Source: Actinomycetales bacterium (GTDB taxonomy: Bacteria > Actinomycetota > Actinomycetes > Actinomycetales > Dermatophilaceae). Taken from it: a stretch of DNA of 64,000 nt. Made by a program: the position numbers and the translations under genes. Positions 16,951-26,457 of the stretch are shown piece by piece. Numbering within the stretch: position 1 is the stretch's first letter; the number at the start of each line of letters is the position of its first letter. The notes below the pieces were generated by a model. That model was not told the DNA's origin. It searched no databases and saw only the letters and a program-made list of their open reading frames with translations. The stretch lies in contig JADJVI010000046.1 in the NCBI GenBank assembly GCA_016710645.1, forward strand, positions 1 through 64,000, written 5' to 3'.

Positions 16951-19335
16951 GTGCCCAGGACTCCGGTGAGCGTGGAGGTTGTGGAGCCTCGCATCGCCGA
17001 CCGCGTCCGGCGTGGCGCCGACCTCTACTGGCTCGTGATGTATGCCGCCCTGGCCTTCCTCGCGATCAGCCTCGGCAACCTCGCGGTCGGCACCGCGGGA
17101 GCGCTGGAGCAGGACCTCGCCGGCGCCACCAGCGGCGTGCCCCGGCTGATCCTCGCGCTGATGGCCTGGGTTTCCGGCACGGGCGTGTTGCTCCTGCCGA
17201 TCGCGGTGGGCATCGACCTGGTCGTGCGGCAACGGGCTTGGCAGTTCGTCCAGTCGCTCGTCGGAGCGGCCATCGCCGCGGGCATCGGCCTGGCCATCAA
17301 GGCGGCCATCAGCGAAGGGCAGTTGACCACTGCCCTTGCGGTGCTCACCCGCCCGGTGCGCAGCTCTGGGCGCACCAACCCGCTCGACATCGTCGTCGTC
17401 GCGCTCACCGCCCTCGTCGTCGTCGCCAACATCTCCGGGCGGCGCTGGTTGGTGCCGCTGGCCTCGTTGGTGCTGGGTTCGATGAGCGTCACGACCTTCC
17501 TTGCCGGGTCCAATACGGCGCTGGCGTTGCTGTGCTCGTTCCTGCTCGGCGCCATCGTCGGACACGCGGTGCGGTTCGCCTTCGGCACCAGCGCGACTCG
17601 CGCGCCAGGCACGGACGTGGCCCGCGAACTCATCCTCGCGGGCACGCCGCTGCACACCCTCGTGCTCGTTGACGACTACGACGAGGGTGCGCGGCTCTAC
17701 CACGCGCGTGGTCCGCAAGGCCCGCTCGATGTCCACGTCTTCGACCGGGACACCTTCGGGTTGGCGTCGGGGCGGCGGCTGTTGAGTCGACTCCGGCTGC
17801 GTGGCGCCACGACCCGAGCGCCGTCCTTCACCCTGCGCGGGGCAGTCGAACACCGGGCCCTGCAGGCGTTTTCGCTGCAGTGGGCCGGCGTGACCGCGCC
17901 GGTGCCGGTGGCGATCTGCGACGTCGGCGGTGTGTCGGCAGCGATCGCCACGACTCGCGTCGAGGGCCGCACGCTGCGCGAGATCGGCGACGGGCTGACC
18001 GACGAGCAGGCTCGCGCCGTCGTCCAGATGCTGCTCACCCTGCAACAGCATCGGATCGCCTTCCGCGGCTTCAGCCGCGACACCGTGGCGATCCTTCCCG
18101 ATGGCAAGGCCGGCCTGGTCGCCACCGGTGACGGCGATGTCGGCAGCGACGACCTCTCCCAGCGCACCGACGCGGCGCGGGTCATGGTCATGCTCGCTCT
18201 CGGGATGGGGGCCGAACGCGCCGTGCAGGTCGCGGTGCAGGAGGCCGGCGCCAAGTTCGTCTCCCGCACCCTCCCGCTGCTGCAGCCACTGGCCCTCGGC
18301 CGAGCGTTGCGGCTGGAGCTGCGCAGTCGCAAGAAGCTGCTCGACGAGCTGCGCGAGCAGGTGCTGACGCTCGCTCCCGCTCATGAGGAGCCGGCCAGCA
18401 TCCAGCTTCGACGGGTCTCGCCCAAGGGCCTGCTCACCCTCGTCGGTGGCGCCGTCGCGGCATACATCGTCTTGCCGCAACTCGTGCAGGTGGACTTCGG
18501 CGCGGTCCTGTCGCGGGCGGAGTGGCACTGGGGGCTCGCGGCGCTGGCCAGCGCGGTCCTGACTTTCGCTGGCGCATCACTGGTGCTGCATGGCTCGGTG
18601 CCGGTGCGGCTGCGGTTCGTGCGCACCTATCTCACCCAGCTCGCGGTCGCTTTCAGCAGCCTCATCGCGCCGGCGACGATCGGCAACATCGCGCTCAACA
18701 CGCGCTACCTGCAACGGTCGGGCATCACGCCGACCGCAGCCGGGGCCAGCGTGGGCCTCGCGCAGGTCTTCCAATTCACCTCGTATGCCACCTTGTTGGC
18801 GCTCGCGAGCGTCGTGGCGGGCACAGGGCCGCAGGCATCCTTCCAGCCTCCGGCGAAGGTGGTCGCGGCGATCCCTATCGTTCTGGCCGTCATCGCCGGG
18901 CTGTTCGCGATCCCACGGGTGCGGGCCTTCTTCCGCGAGCGGGTCCTCCCGCAGTTGCGGGCCGTCGTGCCGCAGATCCTCGGGGTGCTGCAACGACCGG
19001 TCAAGCTCGCCGAATTGCTCGGCGGCGCCCTGTTGTTGGATATGAGTTTCGTTGCGGCGCTGTACTTCTCGTGTCGGGCCTTCGGGGCCCAACCAGCCGT
19101 CGCAGCGGTTGCCGTCGTCTATTTCGCAGGCGCCATCATCGGGTCAGCAGTGCCGACGCCCGGTGGTCTGGGCGGCATCGAAGCCGCCATGTCGGCGGGC
19201 CTCACCATCGCCGCCGGGGTCGACGCATCGACCGCGTTCTCGGCCGTGCTGCTCTACCGGATCGTCACCTACTGGCTGCCGATCCCAGCGGGCTGGTTCG
19301 CCCTGCAACACCTGCAGTCCCGCGACGCCATCTGA
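16951..19335 (+). CDS. Flippase-like (LPG synthase TM-domain/UPF0104) protein fused to a degenerate kinase domain
   Basis: About 794 residues from GTG 16951 (AGGATGG lies just upstream; the frame is open to 16891). N-terminal four to six membrane helices (residues 25-220), a cytoplasmic domain (about 230-490) that resembles a lipid/protein-kinase fold, and a C-terminal eight-helix UPF0104 region with TIGNIALNTRYLQRSG and AVPTPGGLGGIEAAMSAGL, the family signature. In the middle domain the catalytic HxD and DFG positions read HRIAFRGFSRDTVAIL and ATGDGDV, so the kinase is probably inactive. UPF0104 proteins move or build charged lipids; the lysyl-transferase (DUF2156) part of MprF is absent. 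Role inferred as lipid transport or cell-envelope modification. Confidence 0.75.
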   Translation: MPRTPVSVEVVEPRIADRVRRGADLYWLVMYAALAFLAISLGNLAVGTAGALEQDLAGATSGVPRLILALMAWVSGTGVLLLPIAVGIDLVVRQRAWQFVQSLVGAAIAAGIGLAIKAAISEGQLTTALAVLTRPVRSSGRTNPLDIVVVALTALVVVANISGRRWLVPLASLVLGSMSVTTFLAGSNTALALLCSFLLGAIVGHAVRFAFGTSATRAPGTDVARELILAGTPLHTLVLVDDYDEGARLYHARGPQGPLDVHVFDRDTFGLASGRRLLSRLRLRGATTRAPSFTLRGAVEHRALQAFSLQWAGVTAPVPVAICDVGGVSAAIATTRVEGRTLREIGDGLTDEQARAVVQMLLTLQQHRIAFRGFSRDTVAILPDGKAGLVATGDGDVGSDDLSQRTDAARVMVMLALGMGAERAVQVAVQEAGAKFVSRTLPLLQPLALGRALRLELRSRKKLLDELREQVLTLAPAHEEPASIQLRRVSPKGLLTLVGGAVAAYIVLPQLVQVDFGAVLSRAEWHWGLAALASAVLTFAGASLVLHGSVPVRLRFVRTYLTQLAVAFSSLIAPATIGNIALNTRYLQRSGITPTAAGASVGLAQVFQFTSYATLLALASVVAGTGPQASFQPPAKVVAAIPIVLAVIAGLFAIPRVRAFFRERVLPQLRAVVPQILGVLQRPVKLAELLGGALLLDMSFVAALYFSCRAFGAQPAVAAVAVVYFAGAIIGSAVPTPGGLGGIEAAMSAGLTIAAGVDASTAFSAVLLYRIVTYWLPIPAGWFALQHLQSRDAI

Positions 19336-19349
19336 TCGGCGGCAACCCG

Positions 19350-20183
19350 TCAACTCGCCAGGGCCGCGGCCTTCTCGTCCTCGGTGGCCTTGCGCACGAC
19401 GATGCGGGTCCACGCGCCGACATAGATGCGGTCCGCATCGCCGAGTTCGCGCTTGGGACCGACCTCGATCGGGTCTTCTGGCAGCGGGGCCGCGATCTGG
19501 CCGACGAAGGTGCCATTGGAGGACCCCAAGTCTTCGACGAACCAGCGCGTGCCATCGGTCGTGAGCTGCGCATGCCGGCGGCTCACCCCGCTGTCCGAGG
19601 TGCAGTCGATGTCGGGAACGATGTTCTTGCTCGCCGACACCCGCCCGATGAGAGCGCTGCGCACGGCGAGCGGCACGACGACGGGCAACCCGGGGGAGGG
19701 CATGGTCTCGTCGGACTCCTGCGCGGCATACCACTCCGGGTCGACCCACACCTCGGCGACCCATTCGGGCGCAACAGCAGGGGGTATGCCGGTGCCTTCG
19801 GTCGGCGTGGGAACCGGCAGGGGAGCGGCGCCCACCTCGGCCCCGGCAGCAGCGGCGGACTCGGCCTCCGGCGCTGCCGGGTCAGCCGAACCCGCCGGGG
19901 GGTCGAGGTTGAGCGAAGAGGCCGGCACCCCGCGGGGCATGGCTCCGGTGGTGAAGTCGTAACCGCACGCTTCGCAGAACAGCGAGTCGGGCGCGCTCTC
20001 GACGGCACAGTTGGGGCAGACCTGCGACGACGGAGCAGCTGGGGCCGCCGGCTCGGCCTGGGGAGTGGCGTTGCCGGGCTTGGCGCCTCCGGTCGCGTCA
20101 GGCGCGCCCGCCAGGTCGCTGCCACAGGTGTCGCAGTAGTCGGTGGCCTCGGACGTGTGGCCGTTGGGGCAGACCTTGCTCAC
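19350..20183 (-). CDS. FHA-domain protein with two N-terminal zinc ribbons (GarA-like output of the PknG operon)
   Basis: 277 residues; last gene of a ten-gene minus-strand operon. The first ribbon (VCPNGHTSEATDYCDTCG, residues 4-21) and a second (CPNCAVESAPDSLFCEACGYDF, about 56-77) precede a Pro/Ala-rich linker and a C-terminal FHA domain (about 165-262: LIGRVSASKNIVPDID, SGVSRRHAQLT, VEDLGSSNGTFV) with all phosphothreonine-binding residues. In mycobacteria the FHA protein GarA is the substrate of PknG and controls 2-oxoglutarate metabolism; a PknG-like kinase is encoded three genes upstream. A clear GarA ETTSVF motif is absent; the nearest is DETMPSP just before the FHA domain. The ATG overlaps the stop of the vWA gene. 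Confidence 0.8.
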   Translation of the reverse strand: MSKVCPNGHTSEATDYCDTCGSDLAGAPDATGGAKPGNATPQAEPAAPAAPSSQVCPNCAVESAPDSLFCEACGYDFTTGAMPRGVPASSLNLDPPAGSADPAAPEAESAAAAGAEVGAAPLPVPTPTEGTGIPPAVAPEWVAEVWVDPEWYAAQESDETMPSPGLPVVVPLAVRSALIGRVSASKNIVPDIDCTSDSGVSRRHAQLTTDGTRWFVEDLGSSNGTFVGQIAAPLPEDPIEVGPKRELGDADRIYVGAWTRIVVRKATEDEKAAALAS

Positions 20184-21460
20184 TTCTTCACCCTCCGGGT
20201 CTTGGTCGAGGCGGTGTCCAGCGCCATCTCGTCGAGCTTCTCGACGGCCTTCTTGAGGCGCACCGTACCCGTTTCGGCGTTGTCGATCTCGACGACCTTC
20301 TTCAGCCGCGAGGTCATTTCCTCGTCGCCGGTCTGAGTCGCGATCTGCACGGCGCGTCCGAGCTTGCGGGTGGCGCCGTCCTCGTCGCCGGCAGCCTTGG
20401 CGGCCAGCCCGTCCTGGATCGCCGCCGCGAGCTCGGCCTGGCCGGTGTAGCGGGCCACCTGGTCGTCGATTCGGGTGGTCAACGACTCGTCGCCCGACCA
20501 GGTGGCCTTGACCAGAGCCTGAGCCTGCACGGCGTCGCGGACGACAACCTGCACTCGGGAGGCCAGCTGCTCTTGACCGACGCTCTTGGCCGGCAGCCGC
20601 ACCGCCACGTGGTAGTCACGGCTCTCGTCGGCCCACGCGCCGGTGGGGAAGGACGCCGTCAACGCGTTGACCAGCGAGCGTTTGGCGGTGATGTCCTCCA
20701 GGTCGGGCGCGACCTGCTTGACGAAGAGCACTTGGGCTCCCTGCGGTGCCCAGACGCGCAGGTCTACCGCCGGCACGCCACGAGCCATCGACGCCCGCAC
20801 CAACGCGGCGAACTCCTGCGCCATCCGGTCCGGCGACGGGATGAGGTCAACCGTGCCGAGCAGCGCCGACGCGATCCGCCGCACCTCGTCGACCTGCCAC
20901 CGGTCACCCAAACCCCGGCAGTCGCACTGGAAGAACCCGGTCGCCGACTGGATCGCCCAGGTCAACTGCTCGGGCGTCTCGTGCTCGTTGGCGCCGTCGG
21001 TGAGCAAGATCGCGTGCCGCTGGGTGACCTGGGGCACCGAGAGGAAGACCTCCTTGGCCTTGGTCAACCAGGTGCCCATCGCCGTGCCGCCGTCGGCCTG
21101 GAAGCGCTGCACCGCCGCGATCGCCTCAGCCCGGGTGCGCCCGTCCATCCGCACCATCTGCTGCGTCGAGCGCCCCGGCGGATAGACGAGCGTGCCCACG
21201 TGGTTGCCCGCGATGACCGCGAACCACGTGCCGTCGAGAATCTCCTGCAAGGCGACGGACGCGGCATACCGGCCTTGGGCGATGCCAGTCGGCCCCATCG
21301 ATCCGGAGGTGTCGACGATGACGATCTCGGCGGCGTCGGTGCCCGCGTCGGCTCCAGCCTGTCCGGCGCCCTCGCACGTGACGCGCACGATCGCGTGCAC
21401 ATCGGTGCCGCCGTCGGGCAGGAACTCGTTCTGGAAGACCTCAGTGCGGAAGGTTGCCAT
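20180..21460 (-). CDS. von Willebrand factor A (vWA) domain protein
   Basis: 426 residues from ATG 21460 (the frame is open upstream, but this ATG is preceded by GGGGATGG and gives a normal N-terminus). The vWA domain carries an intact MIDAS: DTSGSMG, the Thr in GGTAMGTW and Asp in LLTDGANEH. After it come a beta-rich domain (about 235-330) and a helical C-terminus that is Lys/Ala-rich (residues 340-426). vWA proteins of this layout occur with a PP2C phosphatase and a kinase as the TerY-P triad of chemical-stress systems; both partners are adjacent here. The start overlaps the PP2C 3' end by 20 bp and its stop overlaps the FHA start, so the genes are coupled. Confidence 0.85.
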   Translation of the reverse strand: MATFRTEVFQNEFLPDGGTDVHAIVRVTCEGAGQAGADAGTDAAEIVIVDTSGSMGPTGIAQGRYAASVALQEILDGTWFAVIAGNHVGTLVYPPGRSTQQMVRMDGRTRAEAIAAVQRFQADGGTAMGTWLTKAKEVFLSVPQVTQRHAILLTDGANEHETPEQLTWAIQSATGFFQCDCRGLGDRWQVDEVRRIASALLGTVDLIPSPDRMAQEFAALVRASMARGVPAVDLRVWAPQGAQVLFVKQVAPDLEDITAKRSLVNALTASFPTGAWADESRDYHVAVRLPAKSVGQEQLASRVQVVVRDAVQAQALVKATWSGDESLTTRIDDQVARYTGQAELAAAIQDGLAAKAAGDEDGATRKLGRAVQIATQTGDEEMTSRLKKVVEIDNAETGTVRLKKAVEKLDEMALDTASTKTRRVKK

Positions 21461-22811
21461 CGGCGCCATCCCCTTCGGGTGCGGGTGCGGGTGCGGGTTC
21501 GTGAACAGGAACAACAACAGTGGGTATGCCGTCCGGGCCAGGCACGCGGGCCAGGGCGGCGCTGATGTTGTCCATCCCACCACAGCCGTTGGCAAAGTCG
21601 ACCAGGGCTTGCGCGACGGCACCCGGCGTGGCCTGGCTCGGCGAGCCGACCGGGCTCAGCGCTGCGACTGTCCGGCCGACCAGATCGCGCAGGTCGTGGG
21701 CGTCGGAGCAGTAGTTCCACAGGCCGTCGCTGCAGACCAACAACCACCCGGGTTCGGCGAGTTGCACCTGGTCGAGGTGGGGGGCGAGGTCCGGCGGCGA
21801 GTCGACGCCCAGCCAGCGCGTGATGGCGTGAGCCTGGGGGCCGGTCTCGGCCTCCTTGCGCGGAATACCGTCACGGATCTGTTCGGCGGCGAAGGAGTCA
21901 TCCGTCGAGAGCTGTCGAGGCTCGGAGGCGGGGTTGTCGGGCAGCCAATAGGCCCGGCTGTCACCGACATTGCCGACGACGGCCAGCCCGTCGTGGACGA
22001 GCGCGGCGACGAAGGTGCAGGACGGCGGGGTCTCGGTGGCTCCCGGGCCGGTGGCGGGCGTGGTCTCGACGACCGCGCGGCGTGCGGCGGTCACGGCATC
22101 GGCGAAGCGGCGGTGCACGGCCGCGACCAAGGCCTCTCGCAACCCCATGGCCTGGGGGATGGGCGCTGCGAGGACTTCACGTGCGGCACGAGCAGCGGCG
22201 AGGCTGGCGATGTGGGAGTCGGTCGTATTGGACACCCCGTCACACACGACGAGCACGGCATGCGAGAGGGTCGGCTCCTGCGCCAAGAGCGCCATGCCGT
22301 CTTCATTGCGGGTATGCCGTTTGCCGATGTCACAGACGCCGGCCACCCACGCCGCGGGAGTCTCGACGAAATGGTCGCGGGGGTCCGGCTCCTTGCCGCC
22401 ACACTGGTCGCAGTAGCCGTCGAGGTAGAACCCCTCGCCGCATTGCGCGCAGCGCGCCCCTTCGGGGGGTGCGACCGCGACGGCCACGGCCCCGCCAGCC
22501 ACCGGTCCGGTCCAGCCGACATCCAGCGGTGACTCCTCGCCAGCCTGAGCGGTCTCCTGCCGCACGGGGGTATGCCGTGCCTGGGTTTCCCCGGCGGCGA
22601 CCGGCGGCGGGCTTGACACCGTTCCCTGGTCTGCTCCGGGTGTGGGGGAGGCGAAGTCGTGACCGCATGCCTCGCAGAAGGCCGCGTCCTCGGCCCGCTC
22701 GGCGCCACAAGCCGGGCAGAGCAGGCGGGGGACGGAAGTCGTGGAGGGGCTCTCAGAGCTCGGGCCGCTCGCGGCGCCCGGCTCGGCGGGGGTGCTCACC
22801 ACGTCGTCCAC
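21441..22811 (-). CDS. PP2C-type serine/threonine phosphatase with zinc ribbons
   Basis: 456 residues. An N-terminal zinc ribbon (LCPACGAERAEDAAFCEACGHDF, about 31-53), a Pro/Ala linker, a second Cys cluster (CAQCGEGFYLDGYCDQCG, about 123-140) and then the PP2C catalytic domain: GKRHTRNEDG, VCDGVSN, VGNVGDSRAYW, LVCSDGLWNY and GGMDNIS supply the metal-binding Asp residues. It removes phosphate from Ser/Thr, presumably on targets of the adjacent PknG-like kinase (FHA protein, vWA protein). The second Cys motif is nearly the same as the one repeated twice at the N-terminus of that kinase. Its start overlaps the kinase 3' end by 16 bp. Confidence 0.88.
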   Translation of the reverse strand: MDDVVSTPAEPGAASGPSSESPSTTSVPRLLCPACGAERAEDAAFCEACGHDFASPTPGADQGTVSSPPPVAAGETQARHTPVRQETAQAGEESPLDVGWTGPVAGGAVAVAVAPPEGARCAQCGEGFYLDGYCDQCGGKEPDPRDHFVETPAAWVAGVCDIGKRHTRNEDGMALLAQEPTLSHAVLVVCDGVSNTTDSHIASLAAARAAREVLAAPIPQAMGLREALVAAVHRRFADAVTAARRAVVETTPATGPGATETPPSCTFVAALVHDGLAVVGNVGDSRAYWLPDNPASEPRQLSTDDSFAAEQIRDGIPRKEAETGPQAHAITRWLGVDSPPDLAPHLDQVQLAEPGWLLVCSDGLWNYCSDAHDLRDLVGRTVAALSPVGSPSQATPGAVAQALVDFANGCGGMDNISAALARVPGPDGIPTVVVPVHEPAPAPAPEGDGADGNLPH

Positions 22812-25251
22812 GGTCGCACCTGATTGGCCTTGTCCACGAGGGCGACTCGCGCCTGTTGGTCAGGGGTGAGCGTCGCCAACTTGCGGTAGGCGGCCTCCAA
22901 CCCCTGGCGGATGCCCGGCTCGGTCGCGACGACCCCGCCTGGTAGGTGGCTCACGGTGGGCTTCTTGCCGGCCGGAGAGGTGATCCACGCGAGCGCATTG
23001 GTCAGCACGTCGACTTCGAGCTCGGCCTTCTGGATCGGCTCGACCGTGACCCCGTCGAGGCTGCGCAACGCCTCGGAGAGGTCGTCAATGCCGTTGCCAT
23101 GGGTGGCCAAGAGTCGGGCGCGCTTCTCCCGCGCCAGCGGATAGGCCCGCGAGGTGGTCGGCACGAGGTCGAGTGCCTCGACTGCTCCGCGAACATCGTT
23201 GCGGTTCAGTCGGATTCGCGCCATCCCGAACGCGCCGACCGGCGTGTATGCCGCGTCGGTGCGGGCGCAGACGGCATACAGGCTCTCGGCGACATCGGGC
23301 TCGCCGCTGACTTCACACGAGTAGGCGAGCGCGAGCTTGGGTGCGAGCTCGCCGGGCACCTGACCGTAGACGGCGTTGAAGGCGCTCTGCGCCGCGGCGG
23401 CGTCGCGCTGTTGCAGCGCCCGCAGGCCCTGCATCCACACCGCGCGCCACTCCCAGGGATCGTCGCGCAGCATCTCACCCGTGGCCATGTCGACCACGCC
23501 GACGTCGCCGCGTTCGAGACCGACGCGCGCCAGTTCGAGGCGCACGTCGGGCGTCACAGGATCGGCGGCGCGCAGGGCATCAGCCCGCTCGTGCGGCCGC
23601 ATCGCGCGCACCTCGCGGATGAGCGAGGCCTGCCGGTCGTGTGGATCGGGCCGCAGCGCGGGCAAGGACCACCAGTCCAGCTGGTCGGTCGCGATGGCCG
23701 GCTCCTCGAAGAGCACCGACACCGCGGACGTGGCGGCCCGGGTGGCGCCGGCGTCCTGGGCAGCCACCTCGCGCAACACGCCGATCATCTGCACCCGCAT
23801 TTCGTCGGCCGAGGCGAACCGGTCGTCGGGTGAGGTCGCGGTCGCCTTGAGCAGCAGCCGGTAGAAGGAGTCGTAGTGCTGGAAGACCGGGGTCTGGTCG
23901 ACCGGCGGGAGCGAGTCGACATAGGTGGTCTGGTAGCCCTTGAACTCCGTCGTGAGGACGACCAGGGTGCGCCCGATGGTGTAAATGTCCGAGGCCACCG
24001 ATACGCCCTCGGCCGCGACCTCGGGCGCTTGGTAGCCCACCGTGCCGAAGATCGCCGAGTCGTCGTCGTCGGCCCGGCGCACCCCGCCGAGGTCGATGAG
24101 CTTGATGTCGTCGCCGATCTGGATGAGGTTGTCGGGCTTGAAGTCGCAGTAGATGAGCCCGAGGTCATGCAGGTATTGGAAGGCGGGGAGGATCTCGATG
24201 ATGTAGGCCAGGGCCTGGTCGACCGGCAAGGGGTCGTAGCGTCCGCTCTTGCGCATCCGCTGCTTGAGCAACGCCTTGAGCGAGGTGCCCCCGACGTACT
24301 CCATGACGATGTAGCCGGCACCCTCGTAGGTGACGAAGTTGTAGATCTCGACGATGTGCGGGTGCTCGACCTGGGCCAGGAAGCGCTGCTCGGCGATAGC
24401 AGCGGCCAGCGCGTCGGGGTCGCCCGAGTTGAGCAGGCCCTTGAGCACGACCCAGCGACCGGAGACATTGCGGTCCTTGGCCAGGTAGATCCAGCCCAGC
24501 CCGCCATGGGCCAGGCAGCCGGCTACTTCGTATTGTCCGGCCACGAGATCGCCGGGCTTGAGCTTCGGGTCGAACGAGAACGCCTGCCGACACTTGGGGC
24601 AGAAGCCGGTCGTGCGCCCCGGTCGATCGCCGGTGCTGCGCCCGACCTTCGTGCCGCACGCCGAGCAATAGCGCTTGTCCTCGGGGACGACGGGGTCCTT
24701 CATGAGGGCCGCGGATGCGTCGATGGCGGGCAACGGCGGCACGGTCGTGATTCCCGCCCCCAACCGGGCCGCCCGCATGCGCTGCGACGAGGAGGACAGC
24801 CGTCGGGTGATCTTCGAGCCGGTCTGCCGCGCCCGTGCCGACCCGATGACGGTCGCCGACAGCCGGTTGCTCGCGGCGGTGCGGCTGGAGGCGATCGGGC
24901 TGCTCATCGGCGACTCGGTGCCGGCGGGCGGCTGGTCGGCCGAGCTGCCGCAGACGTCGCAATAGCCGTCGAGGATGGTGCCGGTGCAGCCAGGCTGGGC
25001 GCAGGGCGAGCCGTCGGGCAGCCCCGCGGGATCGGTTTCGCTGGCGGCGGCAGGCGCGGGTGCGGCGGCGGGCGCGGCGGGCCGAGCGGCCGGCGCCGGG
25101 CCGGTGCGGCGGGCGTCGGGGCTGGCGCTGCAGCAGCAGGTGCGCCAGCGGGTGCTGCACTCGCCGCCGCGGGGGTGCCGCAGACGTCGCAATAGCCGTC
25201 CAGGATGGTCCCGGTGCAGCCGGGTTCCTGACAGGTCGCAGGTGTGGTCAT
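22796..25251 (-). CDS. pknG: PknG-like serine/threonine protein kinase with rubredoxin-type and TPR domains (one frameshift)
   Basis: About 818 residues if the ATG at 25251 is used; the frame changes once in the Ala/Pro linker near 25110, so this is either an indel or a sequencing error. Parts: a Cys motif C-x4-CTGTILDGYCDVCG duplicated at both ends of an Ala-rich linker, a rubredoxin-like Cys4 knuckle (YCSACG...FCPKC), the kinase domain (GGLGWIYLAKDRNV, VVLKGLLNSGD with catalytic Lys, IVMEYVGGTSL, IYCDFKPDNL, KLIDLGGVRR, APEV) and a C-terminal TPR domain. Rubredoxin plus kinase plus TPR, and DLGG in place of DFG, are the hallmarks of mycobacterial PknG, which phosphorylates the FHA protein GarA in response to amino acids. 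The duplicated Cys motif is an addition. The ATG overlaps the stop of the 401-aa gene (ATGA). Confidence 0.85.
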
Positions 25252-26453
25252 CGGCGGCTTCCTGAGGTGGGGAGGGCACGGTCGAGAGCTTGGTATGCCG
25301 TGAGCAGCGCCTTCGCGCGCGGCAGGTCGGTCGGCGTCGCGGCGAGAACGGCATCGAGCCGCCCGCGCAGGTAGTCCAGGTCGGGATCGGTCCGCCCGGC
25401 GGCTCGGGCCTGGGCGGCGAGGGCACCGACGAACCCGATGACTTCCTCCCGGTCGGCCAAGGCATCCGCGTATGCCGTCTGCACTCGGGTCAGCGCGCGC
25501 GAGACCGCGTCCAGCTTGACCAGGTAGGCATCGACGGCGGACGGGTCGGTGGGCACGTCCCCGAGAGCCCGCACGTCGGGCACGCCGAACCGGGGGGCGG
25601 GGGTCACCAACGACACGACCCGGGTGACCAGGTCGCCCACGGCGGCACCACGGGCGAGCAACTCCTCGCGTTGGCGCTCGGCGCGCTCGGCGTCTCGGGC
25701 GTCCTCGATGCGCTGGCCGGCCCCGACGATGAGGTCACGTTCGGTGCCGGCGGCGTCGTGTTCCAAGGGTGCGAGCAATCCGCCGACTTCGGCGCCGCGC
25801 TTGGCCCGGTCGGTGACATCGAGCAAGCGCTGCTCCAACCGGGTGAGCAGCCGTCGGGCTGCCTCTCGATGCGTGCCGGCGGGCACTAGGCCCACCTGGT
25901 CGCGGATGCGTTCGATGGTGGCTCGCACGTCCTTGAGACGGGTGCCGACCTCGGCGCCTGACGGTTCGAGCGAGAGCCGGGCGCGCAGCGACGAGGTCAA
26001 GGCATCCGAAAGTCGGCAGGCCTCGGGCAATGACAGGGCCAGTGCACCCGACGTCGAGGGCGCCACGCGGGCAGCGGGGGAGTCGGGCGCGACGTCGAGG
26101 CGTCCCCAGACGAGGGTCGAGAGGCGGGCCGCCTCGGTCGGGCCCACCCGGCCCGAGTCGAAGGTCACCGACAACAGGTCATAGCGATCCGAGATCGCCT
26201 TCCACAGCGCCATGGACATGGTGAGGTCACGGCTGAAGGCATCGGCGTCGCTGGAGGACAGCGCGGCCGAGTCGAGTGAGTCCAGCTCGGCCTTGCGCTT
26301 GTCTCGCCACACACCGAGGTCGCGTAGGTAGGCGAACGCCTCCTGGCCCGACAACGGCATGCCGAGCCGTCCGGGGGCATCGGGCGCGACGGTGCCCGAG
26401 GGCACCCCACCTGAGACCCGTGGGGGAACCGGGTCGTCCAGCGACAGACTCAT
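25248..26453 (-). CDS. Uncharacterised helical protein of the PknG operon
   Basis: 401 residues, no signal peptide or membrane helix. Predicted by composition to be almost entirely alpha-helical, with coiled-coil-like runs (for example ATIERIRDQV, RRLLTRLEQRLLDVTDRAKR and DARDAERAERQREELL). I do not recognise the family. It sits between the GlnH-like lipoprotein gene (4 bp gap) and the kinase (ATGA overlap), so it is certainly co-expressed and could be a cytoplasmic adaptor between the GlnX-like sensor and the kinase. That role is inference only. Confidence 0.7.
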   Translation of the reverse strand: MSLSLDDPVPPRVSGGVPSGTVAPDAPGRLGMPLSGQEAFAYLRDLGVWRDKRKAELDSLDSAALSSSDADAFSRDLTMSMALWKAISDRYDLLSVTFDSGRVGPTEAARLSTLVWGRLDVAPDSPAARVAPSTSGALALSLPEACRLSDALTSSLRARLSLEPSGAEVGTRLKDVRATIERIRDQVGLVPAGTHREAARRLLTRLEQRLLDVTDRAKRGAEVGGLLAPLEHDAAGTERDLIVGAGQRIEDARDAERAERQREELLARGAAVGDLVTRVVSLVTPAPRFGVPDVRALGDVPTDPSAVDAYLVKLDAVSRALTRVQTAYADALADREEVIGFVGALAAQARAAGRTDPDLDYLRGRLDAVLAATPTDLPRAKALLTAYQALDRALPTSGSRR

Positions 26454-26457
26454 GCGG

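Noticed and set aside
16582..18528. 648-aa open frame on the minus strand
   Set aside because: Antisense to the flippase-like gene and overlapping the phosphatidylcholine-synthase-like gene; no domain, very high Arg/Asp/Gly.
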